From the NCBI RefSeq assembly GCF_003116135.1, contig NZ_PDOA01000004.1, positions 248,001 through 312,000 on the forward strand: 64,000 nucleotides of DNA, in the 5' to 3' direction. Under the pieces are notes generated by a model. That model worked only from the letters and a program-made list of their open reading frames with translations, ran no database searches and had not been told where the DNA came from. Each line of letters starts with the position of its first letter. Positions within the stretch are counted from its first letter, which is position 1. The position numbers and the translations under genes are program-made. Positions 55,213 through 64,000 of the stretch are shown piece after piece. Source of the DNA: Teichococcus aestuarii (lineage in GTDB: Bacteria; Pseudomonadota; Alphaproteobacteria; Acetobacterales; Acetobacteraceae).

Positions 55213-56226
55213 ATGGGGCAGGATGTCGATGTGGCGCGTGTGGCAACTGCGCTGAACATGCCGGGAATCCGGTATCAAACCTTTGGAAACAAGCCGGTCC
55301 GCGCGGAGCGGTCAGACAGGACCGGCGCGATTCTGGCCGCCGTGGCGCCGCCCGTGGAGTCTGAATCGGCTCCCTTGCCACAGCTTCTGGCTGTGCCTGT
55401 GAAAGCGGATGAGGCGTGTCTTCCGCGACACGCCGCGCCAAATTCAGAGGTTGCGCGGTCCCCGCAGGTGCAACCGGCTCTGGACCTGGTCCGGCTTTCG
55501 ACCGTACTCACAAAATTGAGAGTAGAAAGCCCGGTCCCTGCTTCTTCCATGTCCGACCTGCGTGAAGTGTCAACCGATGTGCCGCCCGCCCCGGAACCGT
55601 CGGTGACGCCGTTTCCGCTCGGCAAGGTGCTGCCCGCCCCCGCCCCCGCCCCCGCCCTCGCTGCGGCGGCGCCGGAGCCGGGGCAGGCCCAGCAGCCGCA
55701 GCCCATGGCCGGCGGCGTGAATCCGGCGGCCATCGCGGCGGCGTTCCAGCCCCGCCCGGCGGCGCCGGTCGTGCGGCCGCTCTTCGCGCCTGTCCCGCCG
55801 GTGCCCGCCGCGGCTCCCACACCGCCTCCGCCGGCGCCGCCGCCGCCAATGTTCCCGCCGATGTCTGCTCCGGTCTTCCCTCCGGCCTCCCCTCCGGCCT
55901 CCCCTCCGGCGCCGCTGGGAGGTGCTGCTTCGCTGCTGGCCACCCTGCAGGCTACCGCCCCGGAAACCGGCCGGGCGGCACCACGGAGCGGGTTGCTGGC
56001 GCAGGTCGGCAGTGCCGCGCCACCGCCGGTGCAGCCCGCCGCGCCATCGCTGCTGGCCGCGCTGGGCGGATCCTTCGCGCCGCTGAACGCCGCGCCGCCG
56101 GCGCCCGCCTCGCTGGCGGGCCTGTTGCGCAGCCTGGCGGCGCCGGCGCCCCCGCCGGCCGCGGCGCCGGGCAGCAGCCGGCTGGCGGAAATCCTGGGGG
56201 GCCTGCGTCCTTCGGATCAGGGCTGA
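55213..56226 (+). CDS. Proline-rich cellulose synthase accessory protein (BcsP/CcpAx-like)
   Basis: 337 residues. Near the N-terminus DVARVATALNMPGIRYQTFG resembles the BcsR/BcsP-type motif (helix, then LPGLxYxxF). The rest is Pro/Ala-rich and probably disordered, with short hydrophobic blocks: ASLLATLQ, SGLLAQVG, PSLLAALGG, ASLAGLLRSLA, SSRLAEILGGL. The position, between bcsZ and the bcsQ/bcsAB genes, matches ccpAx of Komagataeibacter, whose product (BcsH) organises synthase complexes. ATG 55213 has GGAGGAG upstream; an ATG at 55186 would add nine residues. The first 300 bases are less GC-rich than the rest. The role is inference. Confidence 0.65.
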   Translation: MGQDVDVARVATALNMPGIRYQTFGNKPVRAERSDRTGAILAAVAPPVESESAPLPQLLAVPVKADEACLPRHAAPNSEVARSPQVQPALDLVRLSTVLTKLRVESPVPASSMSDLREVSTDVPPAPEPSVTPFPLGKVLPAPAPAPALAAAAPEPGQAQQPQPMAGGVNPAAIAAAFQPRPAAPVVRPLFAPVPPVPAAAPTPPPPAPPPPMFPPMSAPVFPPASPPASPPAPLGGAASLLATLQATAPETGRAAPRSGLLAQVGSAAPPPVQPAAPSLLAALGGSFAPLNAAPPAPASLAGLLRSLAAPAPPPAAAPGSSRLAEILGGLRPSDQG

Positions 56227-56240
56227 GGGATGCCTGCCCG

Positions 56241-57071
56241 ATGCCATTGATTGCCTTTGCGTCCCCCAAGGGTGGGGTGGGCAAGACGACACTCGCTGCC
56301 AATGTGGCCGATGCCCTCTGCCGCAGCGGCCGCTCCGTCCTGCTCCTGGACCTGGACCCGCAGAACGCGCTGCGCCTGCATTTCGGCGTGCCGCTGCACG
56401 ATACGAGCGGCTTCATGGCTGATCTGCCGCGCCGGCCTGACTGGCGCGCGCAGGTCCGCCGCACCGCATCGGGCGTGCTGCTGCTGCCGCATGGCGCCAT
56501 GGAGCTGCGCGCCGTGCTGGAGCAGTCCCTCCTGCTGGAGCGTGAGCCCGCCCTGCTGGCCGCCCCCCTGCGCGAGATGCTGGCCGACCCGCAGCTTCTG
56601 GTGCTGGCCGACCTGCCGCCCGGCCCCTCCCAGGTTCTGGCGGTGGTCGCGCCGCTGGCCGCCATCATCGTGACGGTGCTGCAGAGCGAGGCGATCAGCG
56701 CCGCCATACTGGACGAGGTGGAGAGCGGGCGCTTCCTGGGCGGCGGCACCCTGGCCGCGCTCTATGCCGGGCGGCTGCAATTCATCCTGAACGGCGTCGA
56801 TCTGCGCGCGCGCCTCTCGCGCAGCGCGGCGGAGGTCGTGGCGCGCCACCTGGGGCCGCGCCTGCTCGGCGCCGTCAGCCGCGACGAGGCGGTGGCCGAG
56901 GCGCTGTCGGAGATGCGCCTGGTGCAGGAGGTGGCGCCGGCCTGCGCGGCGGCGGGCGATCTTCGCCACGTCGCGCGCGCGATCGAGATGCTGTTGCCGG
57001 TCATGCCCGAGCCGGCGCCCGCGGCTCCCGCCGCCGGTCCACTATCCGGGCTGTTGCGGGGAGGGTGGTAA
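56241..57071 (+). CDS. bcsQ: Cellulose biosynthesis ParA-like ATPase BcsQ
   Basis: 276 residues. Starts MPLIAFASPKGGVGKTTLAA with the deviant Walker A motif of MinD/ParA ATPases, then LLLDLDPQNALRLHFGVPL and LVLADLPPGPS. BcsQ localises or activates the synthase at the inner membrane, with BcsR or BcsP as usual partner. It lies 14 bp after the proline-rich gene and 4 bp ahead of bcsAB. The C-terminal 25 residues are Pro/Ala-rich. Confidence 0.92.
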   Translation: MPLIAFASPKGGVGKTTLAANVADALCRSGRSVLLLDLDPQNALRLHFGVPLHDTSGFMADLPRRPDWRAQVRRTASGVLLLPHGAMELRAVLEQSLLLEREPALLAAPLREMLADPQLLVLADLPPGPSQVLAVVAPLAAIIVTVLQSEAISAAILDEVESGRFLGGGTLAALYAGRLQFILNGVDLRARLSRSAAEVVARHLGPRLLGAVSRDEAVAEALSEMRLVQEVAPACAAAGDLRHVARAIEMLLPVMPEPAPAAPAAGPLSGLLRGGW

Positions 57072-57075
57072 AGCG

Positions 57076-60000
57076 ATGCGGCGTTTCCGCGGGCTGATGG
57101 CGCGCCTGCCGCTGATGAGCGGCGCGATGGCGCTCCTCGGGGCCTTCCTGGGTTTCATCTTCGTGGTCTCTCCCCTGGCGCCGATGGAGCAGCTTGCCCT
57201 GGCGGGGGCGGGGCTCCTCGTGTTCCTGCTGGTCTCGCGCATTCCGGGGCGTGGCGCGCTGTTCTTCCTGGTGGCGCTCTCCACCCTGATGTCGCTGCGC
57301 TACCTCTACTGGCGGCTGACCGAGACGCTGGACTATGGCGGCTTCATCGGCACCTTCCTCGGCACCGGCCTGCTGCTGGCCGAGATCTACGCCGTCATCG
57401 CGCTGCTGCTCTCCTACTTCCAGCAGCTCTGGCCGCTGGAGCGCAAGCCGGTGCCCCTGCCGGCGGACCCGGCGGAGTGGCCGGTCGTCGACGTCTTCAT
57501 CCCCAGCTACAACGAGCCGCTCGAGGTGGTGCGCCCGGCCGTGTTCGGCGCCATGGCGATGGACTGGCCGCGCGACAAGCTGAACGTCTACATCCTCGAT
57601 GACGGGCGGCGGGAGGATTTCCGCAAGTTCGCCGAGGAGATCGGCTGCGGCTACATGATCCGCCCCGACAACAAGGGCGCCAAGGCCGGCAACATCAACC
57701 ACGCCACCGCCAAGACGAACGGCGAATACATCGTCATCTTCGACTGCGACCATGTGGCGACCCGCGCCTTCCTGCAGCTCACCATCGGCTGGATGGTGCG
57801 CGACCGCGGCATCGGCATGCTGCAGACGCCGCACCATTTCTACTCGCCCGATCCGTTCGAGCGGAACCTCGCCTCCGGCAAGAGCATCCCGAACGAGGGG
57901 CTGCTCTTCTACGGCCTGGTGCAGCAGGGCAACGACCTCTGGAACGCGACCTTCTTCTGCGGCTCCTGCGCCGTGCTGCGGCGCACCGCCCTGGAGGAGG
58001 TGGGCGGCGTGCCGACCGAGACGGTGACGGAGGATTGCCACTGCTCGCTGAAGATGCAGCGGCTGGGCTGGCGCACCGCCTATCTGCGCGTGCCGCTGGC
58101 CGCCGGGCTGGCCACGGACCGCCTGATCGCGCATATCGGCCAGCGCATGCGCTGGGCGCGCGGCATGGTGCAGATCTTCCGCGTCGACAACCCGCTGCTG
58201 GGGCCGGGGCTGAAGCTCTACCAGCGGCTCTGCTACCTCAACGCGCAGTGGCACTTCCTCTTCCCGCTGCCGCGCTTCGTCTTCCTCACCGCGCCGCTGG
58301 CCTTCCTGCTGTTCGGGCAGAGCATCATCGCCGCCTCGCCGCTGGCGATCCTGGCCTATGCCGGGCCGCACATCTTCCACTCCATCGGCACCAACAGCCG
58401 GCTGCAGGGCAAGGTGCGGCACAGCTTCTGGTCGGAGATCTACGAGACGGTGCTGGCGCTCTACCTGCTGCCGGTGGTGCTGGCCACGCTGTTCGACCCG
58501 AAGAAGGGCAAGTTCAACGTCACCGACAAGGGCGGCACGCTGGACGAGGGCTATTTCGACCTGCGCGCCGTGGCCGCCAACTTCGTGCTGGCCATCGTGC
58601 TGGTGCTGGGCCTGCTGTCCGGCATCTACGGCATGGCGGCGAACCCGCTCACCAGCCTGGAATTCCAGGCCAACGCGCTGAACTCCATCTGGGTCGTGCT
58701 GTCGCTCGTCACCGTCATGGCCGGCCTCGCCGTGGGGCGCGAGCGGCGGCAGGTGCGGGAGCGCCACCGCGTGCATGCGCGCCTGCCCGTCACCGCCGTG
58801 CTGTCCGATGGCCGGCGCCTGCCGGGCGAGAGCGTCGATGTCTCGCTGGGCGGCGCCGCGCTGATGCTGGAGAGCCAGGAGGAGATCGCCCGCGAGACGC
58901 GGCTGCACCTGGAATTCGACACCGGGCCGGAGCGCATTCTGCTGCCGGCGGAGGTGCTGCGCTGGCAGGACGGCCGGCTGCAGGCCCGCTTCGAGCCACA
59001 AGGGCTGATGGATGAAGGCAATATTGTCCGCGTCGTGCTCGGCCGCGCCGATGCCTGGCTGGATTGGGACCATGTGCGGCCCGACCGCCCGCTGCGCGCG
59101 CTGGTGGAGGTCGCGGTGAGCATCACCGGCCTGTTCCGTGGCGACAGCCAGATCTCGTTGCGTGCCCGCCGCAACCGCCGCGCCGCCAAGTCGCGCACCG
59201 AGGGCAGCCGCGCCCCCGCCAGGCCGGCCGATGCGGCCAAGGCGCGCCGGGCCGCCGCGCTGCTGCTGGCCGCGGGCCTCGCCTGGCCCGCCGCGGCCGG
59301 GGCGCAGCGGCCTCAGGCACCGCCGCCGCCGCCGCCGGTCGGCATGCCGCAGGCGGCGCCTTCCTTCGCGCCGCCGCCCGCCTCCGCCCAGCAGCCCGGC
59401 TTCGCCCAGCAGCCCGGCTTCGCTCAACAGCCCGGCTTCGCCCAGCCGCAGGGGGCCGCCCCGGTGGCGCCGCTGCCCGGCGGCGCGCCCTTCGCCACCC
59501 CGCCCGACCAGGGCAATGTCCGCATCCAGAGCCGCACGCTGCGGCAGCTCGGCCTCGGCGGGCCGATGCAGCTGCGCGGCACCTCGGACCTGCAGGGCGT
59601 GCTGTTCGGCATCCGCTCGGACGAGGTGGTGACCGGCGCGCGGCTGGTGCTGCAGGGCGCCACCAGCCCGGCGCTGATCCCCGAGCTGAGCCAGATCGCC
59701 ATCACGCTGAACGAGCAGTTCGTCGGCACCATCACGCCCGACCGGACGCGCCCCTCCTTCGGGCCGCTCGAGTTCCCGGTGAACCCGGTCTACTTCGCCG
59801 ACGTCAACCGGCTGAACTTCCGCTTCACCGGCCGCTACGCGGTGGAGTGCAACGACCCGCTCTCCGGCCTGCTCTGGTCCACCGTCTCCGACCTCTCCAC
59901 CCTGCACCTGACGGTCGAGCGCCTGCCGCTGGCGCGCGACCTGGCGCGGCTGCCGGAACCTTTCTTCGACCGCCGCCTGCGGAGCGAGCCGCTCACCCTG

Positions 60001-61659
60001 CCGGTGGTGCTGCCCGACACGGCCGGCAACGAGCTGGTGCGCGCCGCCGCCATCGCCAGCTCGTGGTTCGCCGTGCAGGCCGATTACCGCGGCGCCAACT
60101 TCCCCGTCAGCAGCAGCGTGCCGCCGCGCGGCAACGCCATGGTGATGGTGGCGGGGCAGGAAACCGTGCCCGGCCTGGCCCTGCCGCGGATGGAGGGCCC
60201 GACCCTCGCCGTGGTGCCGAACCCGGCCGATCCCGGCGCCACGCTGCTGGTGGTGGGCGGGCGCACCGCCGCCGATGCGGTGGCGGCGGCGCAGGCGCTG
60301 GCGGTCGGCCAGCAGGCGCTCTCGGGCGAGCTCGCCCTGGTGCAGCCGCCGGAGCTTGCGGCGCGCCAGCCCTACGACGCGCCGCGCTGGATCGACAGCA
60401 ACCGCCCCGTGCGCTTCGGCGAGCTGGTCGATCCGTCCGAGCTGCAGAGCTACGGCTTCGCGCCCGGCAACATCGCCATCCCCTTCCGCACCGCCCCCGA
60501 CCTTTACACCTGGCGCGACCGCGCCCTGCCGGTGGAGCTGCGCTTCCGCGCGCCGCCCGGCCCCATCACCGACGTGGCGGTCTCGCGCCTCGACGTGGCG
60601 CTGAACAACCTCTACCTGCACTCCTTCCCGCTGCGCGAGATGGAGCCGGGCTGGCCCTGGAACTGGCTGGCGCGGCAGACCGGCCTCGGCCCCACCGGCG
60701 ACCGCGGCCGGGGCGAGGTGGGGCTGCCGCCCTATCTGGTGTTCGGCCAGAACGAGCTGCAGCTGCGCTTCGACATGCGGCCGCTGAACCGCGGCGACTG
60801 CATCTCCATCCCCGGCGACGTGCGCGCCTCGATCGATCCGGACAGCACCATCGATCTCTCGCGCGCCTACCGCTTCACCGAGATGCCGAACCTCGCCTAC
60901 TTCGCCGGCGCCGGTTACCCCTACACGCGGCTGGCCGATTTCTCGACCACCGCCCTGGTGCTGCCCGACCGCGCCAACACGCTGGAGCTTTCCACCGCCC
61001 TGGCGCTGGTGGGCCGGCTGGCCGCCAATGTCGGCCATGCCGCCACCCAGATCCAGGTCACCCGCCCCGGCACGCTGGAGCAGATGGCCGAGCGCGACCT
61101 GCTGGTGGTGGGCTCGCTCGGCCGCCAGCCGGCGCTGGCCGCGCTGCTGCGGCAGGACGGGCCGGTGCGTGTGGAGGGCAACCGCATCACCATGGCGCTG
61201 CCCGGCGCGCTGGAAGGCTTCCGCAACCTCTTCATCAGCGATGACCGCCTGCGCGACCGCCAGCGGATGGAGGCGGTGCTCGCCTCCCCCGGCGAGGCGA
61301 TGGGCATGCTCGCGGGCTTCGAGAGCCCGCTGCGCGCCGGCCGCTCGGTGGTGGCCATCAGCGGCACCAGCCCGCAGGGGATGGAGGCGATGCTGGGGGC
61401 GCTGCGCGACCCGGCGCTGGTGCCGCTGATCCAGGGCGACCTGGCGCTGCTCTCCGGCGGCCGGGTGACCTCCTTCAAGACCACGGCCAGCTACACGCTG
61501 GGGGATCTGCCGCTGCATCTCTGGCCGCAGTTCTGGCTGGGCAAGCGGCCGGACATGCTGCTAGGCCTCGCCCTGCTGGCGTCCCTGCTCATTGCCATAC
61601 CGACCTACTGGCTGCTGCGCCGCCGGGCCGCCCGCCGTCTGAGGACCAGGACGCCATGA
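57076..61659 (+). CDS. bcsAB: Fused cellulose synthase BcsA-BcsB
   Basis: 1527 residues. The BcsA part has membrane helices, the GT2 domain with D175/D176 (LDDGR), D223 and D225 (FDCDH), the TED motif at 318-320 and Q356-R359-W360 (QRMRW), then a PilZ domain with the Arg-rich 555-565 segment and D588-V-S590 plus G592-G593 for c-di-GMP. The junction, about residues 725-800, has an Ala/Leu helix like a BcsB signal peptide, followed by Pro-rich sequence and three QQPGFA units. The BcsB part, with carbohydrate-binding and flavodoxin-like folds, ends in a membrane helix (LLGLALLASLLIAIPTYWLL). It makes and moves beta-1,4-glucan across the inner membrane. The fusion is known from Komagataeibacter (AcsAB). 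Confidence 0.95.
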   Translation: MRRFRGLMARLPLMSGAMALLGAFLGFIFVVSPLAPMEQLALAGAGLLVFLLVSRIPGRGALFFLVALSTLMSLRYLYWRLTETLDYGGFIGTFLGTGLLLAEIYAVIALLLSYFQQLWPLERKPVPLPADPAEWPVVDVFIPSYNEPLEVVRPAVFGAMAMDWPRDKLNVYILDDGRREDFRKFAEEIGCGYMIRPDNKGAKAGNINHATAKTNGEYIVIFDCDHVATRAFLQLTIGWMVRDRGIGMLQTPHHFYSPDPFERNLASGKSIPNEGLLFYGLVQQGNDLWNATFFCGSCAVLRRTALEEVGGVPTETVTEDCHCSLKMQRLGWRTAYLRVPLAAGLATDRLIAHIGQRMRWARGMVQIFRVDNPLLGPGLKLYQRLCYLNAQWHFLFPLPRFVFLTAPLAFLLFGQSIIAASPLAILAYAGPHIFHSIGTNSRLQGKVRHSFWSEIYETVLALYLLPVVLATLFDPKKGKFNVTDKGGTLDEGYFDLRAVAANFVLAIVLVLGLLSGIYGMAANPLTSLEFQANALNSIWVVLSLVTVMAGLAVGRERRQVRERHRVHARLPVTAVLSDGRRLPGESVDVSLGGAALMLESQEEIARETRLHLEFDTGPERILLPAEVLRWQDGRLQARFEPQGLMDEGNIVRVVLGRADAWLDWDHVRPDRPLRALVEVAVSITGLFRGDSQISLRARRNRRAAKSRTEGSRAPARPADAAKARRAAALLLAAGLAWPAAAGAQRPQAPPPPPPVGMPQAAPSFAPPPASAQQPGFAQQPGFAQQPGFAQPQGAAPVAPLPGGAPFATPPDQGNVRIQSRTLRQLGLGGPMQLRGTSDLQGVLFGIRSDEVVTGARLVLQGATSPALIPELSQIAITLNEQFVGTITPDRTRPSFGPLEFPVNPVYFADVNRLNFRFTGRYAVECNDPLSGLLWSTVSDLSTLHLTVERLPLARDLARLPEPFFDRRLRSEPLTLPVVLPDTAGNELVRAAAIASSWFAVQADYRGANFPVSSSVPPRGNAMVMVAGQETVPGLALPRMEGPTLAVVPNPADPGATLLVVGGRTAADAVAAAQALAVGQQALSGELALVQPPELAARQPYDAPRWIDSNRPVRFGELVDPSELQSYGFAPGNIAIPFRTAPDLYTWRDRALPVELRFRAPPGPITDVAVSRLDVALNNLYLHSFPLREMEPGWPWNWLARQTGLGPTGDRGRGEVGLPPYLVFGQNELQLRFDMRPLNRGDCISIPGDVRASIDPDSTIDLSRAYRFTEMPNLAYFAGAGYPYTRLADFSTTALVLPDRANTLELSTALALVGRLAANVGHAATQIQVTRPGTLEQMAERDLLVVGSLGRQPALAALLRQDGPVRVEGNRITMALPGALEGFRNLFISDDRLRDRQRMEAVLASPGEAMGMLAGFESPLRAGRSVVAISGTSPQGMEAMLGALRDPALVPLIQGDLALLSGGRVTSFKTTASYTLGDLPLHLWPQFWLGKRPDMLLGLALLASLLIAIPTYWLLRRRAARRLRTRTP

Positions 61660-64000
61660 CCGGATTCCGCTCCCGCCTCCTGGCCACGGTCGTCACGGCG
61701 GCATTCCTGCCCCTGCTGCCCGCTGCCCCGGCGCGCGCGCAGGACAATGCCATCGGCGTCCTGCTGGAGCAGGCCAATTTCTGGCGCGCCCAGAACCGCC
61801 CCGACCGCGCGCTGCAGACGCTGGAGCGGGTGCTCGCGGTCGAGCCCAACAATGTGGACGCGCTCTCCGCCGCCGCCGCCGCCCAGGCGGAGAACGGCAA
61901 CCGCGCGGAGGCGGACCGGCTGCTGGCGCGCATCCGCCAGCTCGCGCCCGCCGATCCGCGCCTGTCGGATGCCGCCCTCTCGGTGCGCGGCGCCACCGCC
62001 GATCCCGGCGCGGTGGCCGAGGCGCGGCGGCTGGCGCAGGCCGGCCAGCAGGCCCAGGCGGTGGCGCGCTACCGCCAGATGTTCGGCGGCAACACCCCGC
62101 CCGATGCCTATGCCGTCGAGTACTACCAGGCCCTGGCCGGCACGCAGGAAGGCTATGCCGAGGCGCGCAACGCCATGGAGCGCCTGGCCGAGAGCCGCCC
62201 CAACGACACCCGGCTGGCCCTGGCCTACGCGCAGATCCTGACCTACCGCGAGGGCTCCCGCGCCGAGGGCATCCGCCGCCTCCAGGCCCTGGCGGAGCGG
62301 CAGGACAGCGGCGATGCGGCGCGCGCCGCCTGGCGCGAGGCGCTGCTGTGGCAGGGGCCGAACCCCGACGCCGCCCCCGCCATCGAGGAATACCTGCGCG
62401 CCAACCCGAATGACGCGGCGCTGCGCCAGCGCCTGCAGGAGGCGCGCAACCCCCCCGCCGGGCCGGTGGACGAGGTCGGGCAGGCCCGCATCGCCGGCTT
62501 CGAGGCGCTGAATGCCGGCCGCCTGGCGGAGGCCTCGCAATCCTTCGAAAGCGTGCTGGCCCAGAACCCGGGCGACCCGGACGCCACCGGCGGGCTGGGC
62601 GTGGTGCGGCTGCGCCAGGGGCGCACCGCCGAGGCGCGCCGCCTGCTCACCGCCGCCATCGCCGCCGACCCGCGGGAGGGCCGCCGCAAATGGGGCCGGG
62701 CGCTGGACGGCGCCAACTACACCAGCGAGCTGACCCAGGCCCGCGGCCTGATCCAGCGCGGCCAGCTCGAGCAGGCGGAGACGCTGCTGCTGGCCGCCAC
62801 CCGCCGCGAGAGCGGCGAGCGCGCCGATGCCGAGGCGCTGCTGGGCGACCTGGCGCTGCGCCGCAACGACCCGCAGGGCGCCGAGCAGCGCTACCGCGCC
62901 GCCCTGTCCCGCCGGCCCAACCTGAACAACGCCGTGGCCGGGCTCTACGACGCGCTGCAGCAGCAGGGCCGCTTCGCCGAGGCCGAGCAGCTCGCCGCGC
63001 AGCATGGCGGCGCCTTCGCCTCGACGGTCGCCACGCAGCGGGCCGAATCGCTGCGCGCCGAGGCCTCCCGCAGCAGCGACCCGGGGGCCGCCTTGGCGCT
63101 GCTGCGGGCCGCGCAGCAGGCCACCCCGGACAATCCCTGGATCGCGCTCGACCTCGCCCGTGCCCTGGCCCGCCAGGGGGAGCCGCTGGAGGGCCGCGCG
63201 GTGCTGGACCGGCTGGCCGCCACCGGCAAGCCGGAGGCGCTGCACGCCGCCGCCCTCTTCGCCGGCGAGGAAGGCCGGGTGCAGGATGCCGCCCGCCTCG
63301 TCGAGCGTATCCCCGACCGGCTGCGCAGCGCCGACCAGACGCGCCTGCTGCGCGGCGTGCGCATCCAGCAGCAGGTGGCCGCCGCCGCCGAGCCGGCCCA
63401 GTACGGCCAGCCGGAGGAGGCGCGGCGCCGCCTGATGGCGCTCGCCGCCCGCCCCGACCCCAGCGGCGAGACGCCGCGGCTGGTGGTGGAGGCGCTGGCG
63501 GGGCTGGGAGACACGCGCGGCGCGGCGGAGGCGGCGCGCGTCGCCCTCGCGGTCAACCGCGCGGCGCCGCCCTCCGGGCGCATCGCCCTGGCCAACGCGC
63601 TGCTGGAAGGCGGGCTGGAGGCGGACGCCAACCAGCTGGCCCTGCAACTCGCCCAGGACCCGCGCCTGACCGCCGATGAGCGCCGCCAGCTGGCCGGGCT
63701 GCAGGCCGGCGTCGCCATCCGCGCCAGCGACAAGCTGAACGAGCAGGGCAACCAGGCCGCCGCCTATGACCGGCTGGTGCCCGCGCTGCGGCAGGACCCG
63801 CAGAACGCCCAGGCCAACCTGGCGCTCGCCCGCCTCTACCAGGGCGCGCGCGAGCCGCGCGAGGCGCAGCGCATCGCCGAGGCGGTGCTGCTGCGCGACC
63901 CGCGCAACCTGGATGCCCGTGCCGGCGCCATCGATGCCGCCCTGGCGCTGGGCCAGAACGCCCGCGCCGAGGCGCTGCTGACCGATGGCCGCGCCATGGC
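61656..64000 (+). CDS. bcsC: Cellulose synthase outer-membrane subunit BcsC, N-terminal part
   Basis: 781 full codons are in the window; the gene runs off the right edge. It has a signal peptide (about 1-28, ending PARAQ), then tandem TPR units (for example VLLEQANFWRAQNRPDRALQ, ALNAGRLAEASQSFESVLAQ, LARLYQGAREPREAQRIAEA). The outer-membrane beta-barrel that should follow is outside the window. BcsC carries the glucan through the periplasm and outer membrane. The start overlaps the bcsAB stop (ATGA at 61656). Confidence 0.94.
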   Translation, partial: MTGFRSRLLATVVTAAFLPLLPAAPARAQDNAIGVLLEQANFWRAQNRPDRALQTLERVLAVEPNNVDALSAAAAAQAENGNRAEADRLLARIRQLAPADPRLSDAALSVRGATADPGAVAEARRLAQAGQQAQAVARYRQMFGGNTPPDAYAVEYYQALAGTQEGYAEARNAMERLAESRPNDTRLALAYAQILTYREGSRAEGIRRLQALAERQDSGDAARAAWREALLWQGPNPDAAPAIEEYLRANPNDAALRQRLQEARNPPAGPVDEVGQARIAGFEALNAGRLAEASQSFESVLAQNPGDPDATGGLGVVRLRQGRTAEARRLLTAAIAADPREGRRKWGRALDGANYTSELTQARGLIQRGQLEQAETLLLAATRRESGERADAEALLGDLALRRNDPQGAEQRYRAALSRRPNLNNAVAGLYDALQQQGRFAEAEQLAAQHGGAFASTVATQRAESLRAEASRSSDPGAALALLRAAQQATPDNPWIALDLARALARQGEPLEGRAVLDRLAATGKPEALHAAALFAGEEGRVQDAARLVERIPDRLRSADQTRLLRGVRIQQQVAAAAEPAQYGQPEEARRRLMALAARPDPSGETPRLVVEALAGLGDTRGAAEAARVALAVNRAAPPSGRIALANALLEGGLEADANQLALQLAQDPRLTADERRQLAGLQAGVAIRASDKLNEQGNQAAAYDRLVPALRQDPQNAQANLALARLYQGAREPREAQRIAEAVLLRDPRNLDARAGAIDAALALGQNARAEALLTDGRAM

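Noticed and set aside
57001-61518. A 1505-codon open frame antisense to bcsAB
   Set aside because: High GC removes stop codons from the third-position-complementary frame. The translation is His/Arg/Gln/Gly-rich with no fold or motif, and bcsAB on the other strand has every expected catalytic motif.

Overview
The window is 64 kb of very GC-rich DNA (roughly 70% by eye) from an alphaproteobacterial chromosome. Gene content and order fit the Acetobacteraceae, close to Roseomonas. The evidence is an aa3-type cytochrome c oxidase operon, a SufU-type suf operon led by an Rrf2 regulator, the order rplU-rpmA-obgE-proB-proA-nadD-rsfS-rlmH, a PmtA-type phospholipid methyltransferase, and a fused BcsA-BcsB cellulose synthase. 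The species call is inference. I see no phage, insertion sequence, rRNA operon or CRISPR array.

Layout. 1-4.9 kb: the edge of an ABC ATPase gene, two EamA exporters, a SIMPL protein, an ATC-hydrolase family protein, and a pmtA-arsR pair. 5.1-12.9 kb: ctaC-ctaD-ctaB-small assembly protein-ctaG-ctaE-SURF1, followed by an overlapping M32 carboxypeptidase. 13-16.1 kb: an M20 amidohydrolase and a peptide-type substrate-binding protein. 16.1-19.2 kb (minus): lipid A/LPS genes (DUF374 acyltransferase, waaA, lpxK). 19.3-21.8 kb: AbrB-type membrane protein, NnrU protein, TetR regulator. 21.8-28.4 kb (minus): the ribosome/proline/NAD cluster. 28.6 kb: tRNA-Ser(CGA). 29.1-34.8 kb (minus): a complete seven-gene Mrp/Mnh cation antiporter operon. 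34.8-35.5 kb: an AT-rich, gene-poor stretch. 35.5-38.1 kb: a small unknown gene, YqgE, a peroxiredoxin and a NUDIX hydrolase. 38.2-44.9 kb: the suf operon (rrf2-sufB-C-D-S-U-T-A). 45-53.5 kb: Ohr, MBL hydrolase, an unknown alpha/beta-hydrolase-like protein, an RNA methyltransferase, glutaryl-CoA dehydrogenase, a DEAD-box helicase and an alpha/beta hydrolase. 53.6-64 kb: a small secreted protein and the cellulose locus bcsZ, a proline-rich BcsP/CcpAx-like protein, bcsQ, bcsAB and bcsC (cut by the window edge).

Main points for a second look. (1) Three consecutive genes, nadD, rsfS and rlmH, have no ATG/GTG/TTG start where one is expected; rsfS has a perfect AGGAGG ribosome site in front of ATA, and rlmH has GGGGAGG in front of CTG. 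(2) The cellulose locus mixes Komagataeibacter traits (upstream GH8 cellulase, AB fusion, proline-rich partner) with BcsQ. (3) There are two small repeat families: a ~110-bp double-palindrome element at 20.4 and 35.4 kb, and a post-stop-codon hairpin cassette at 12.8, 16.1 and 25.5 kb. (4) Several proteins carry in-frame tandem repeats (27-bp units in the Rrf2 regulator and the helicase, a 108-bp unit in RsfS, six-residue units in the BcsA-BcsB linker). (5) An ArsR regulator next to pmtA keeps a complete SmtB-type zinc site.
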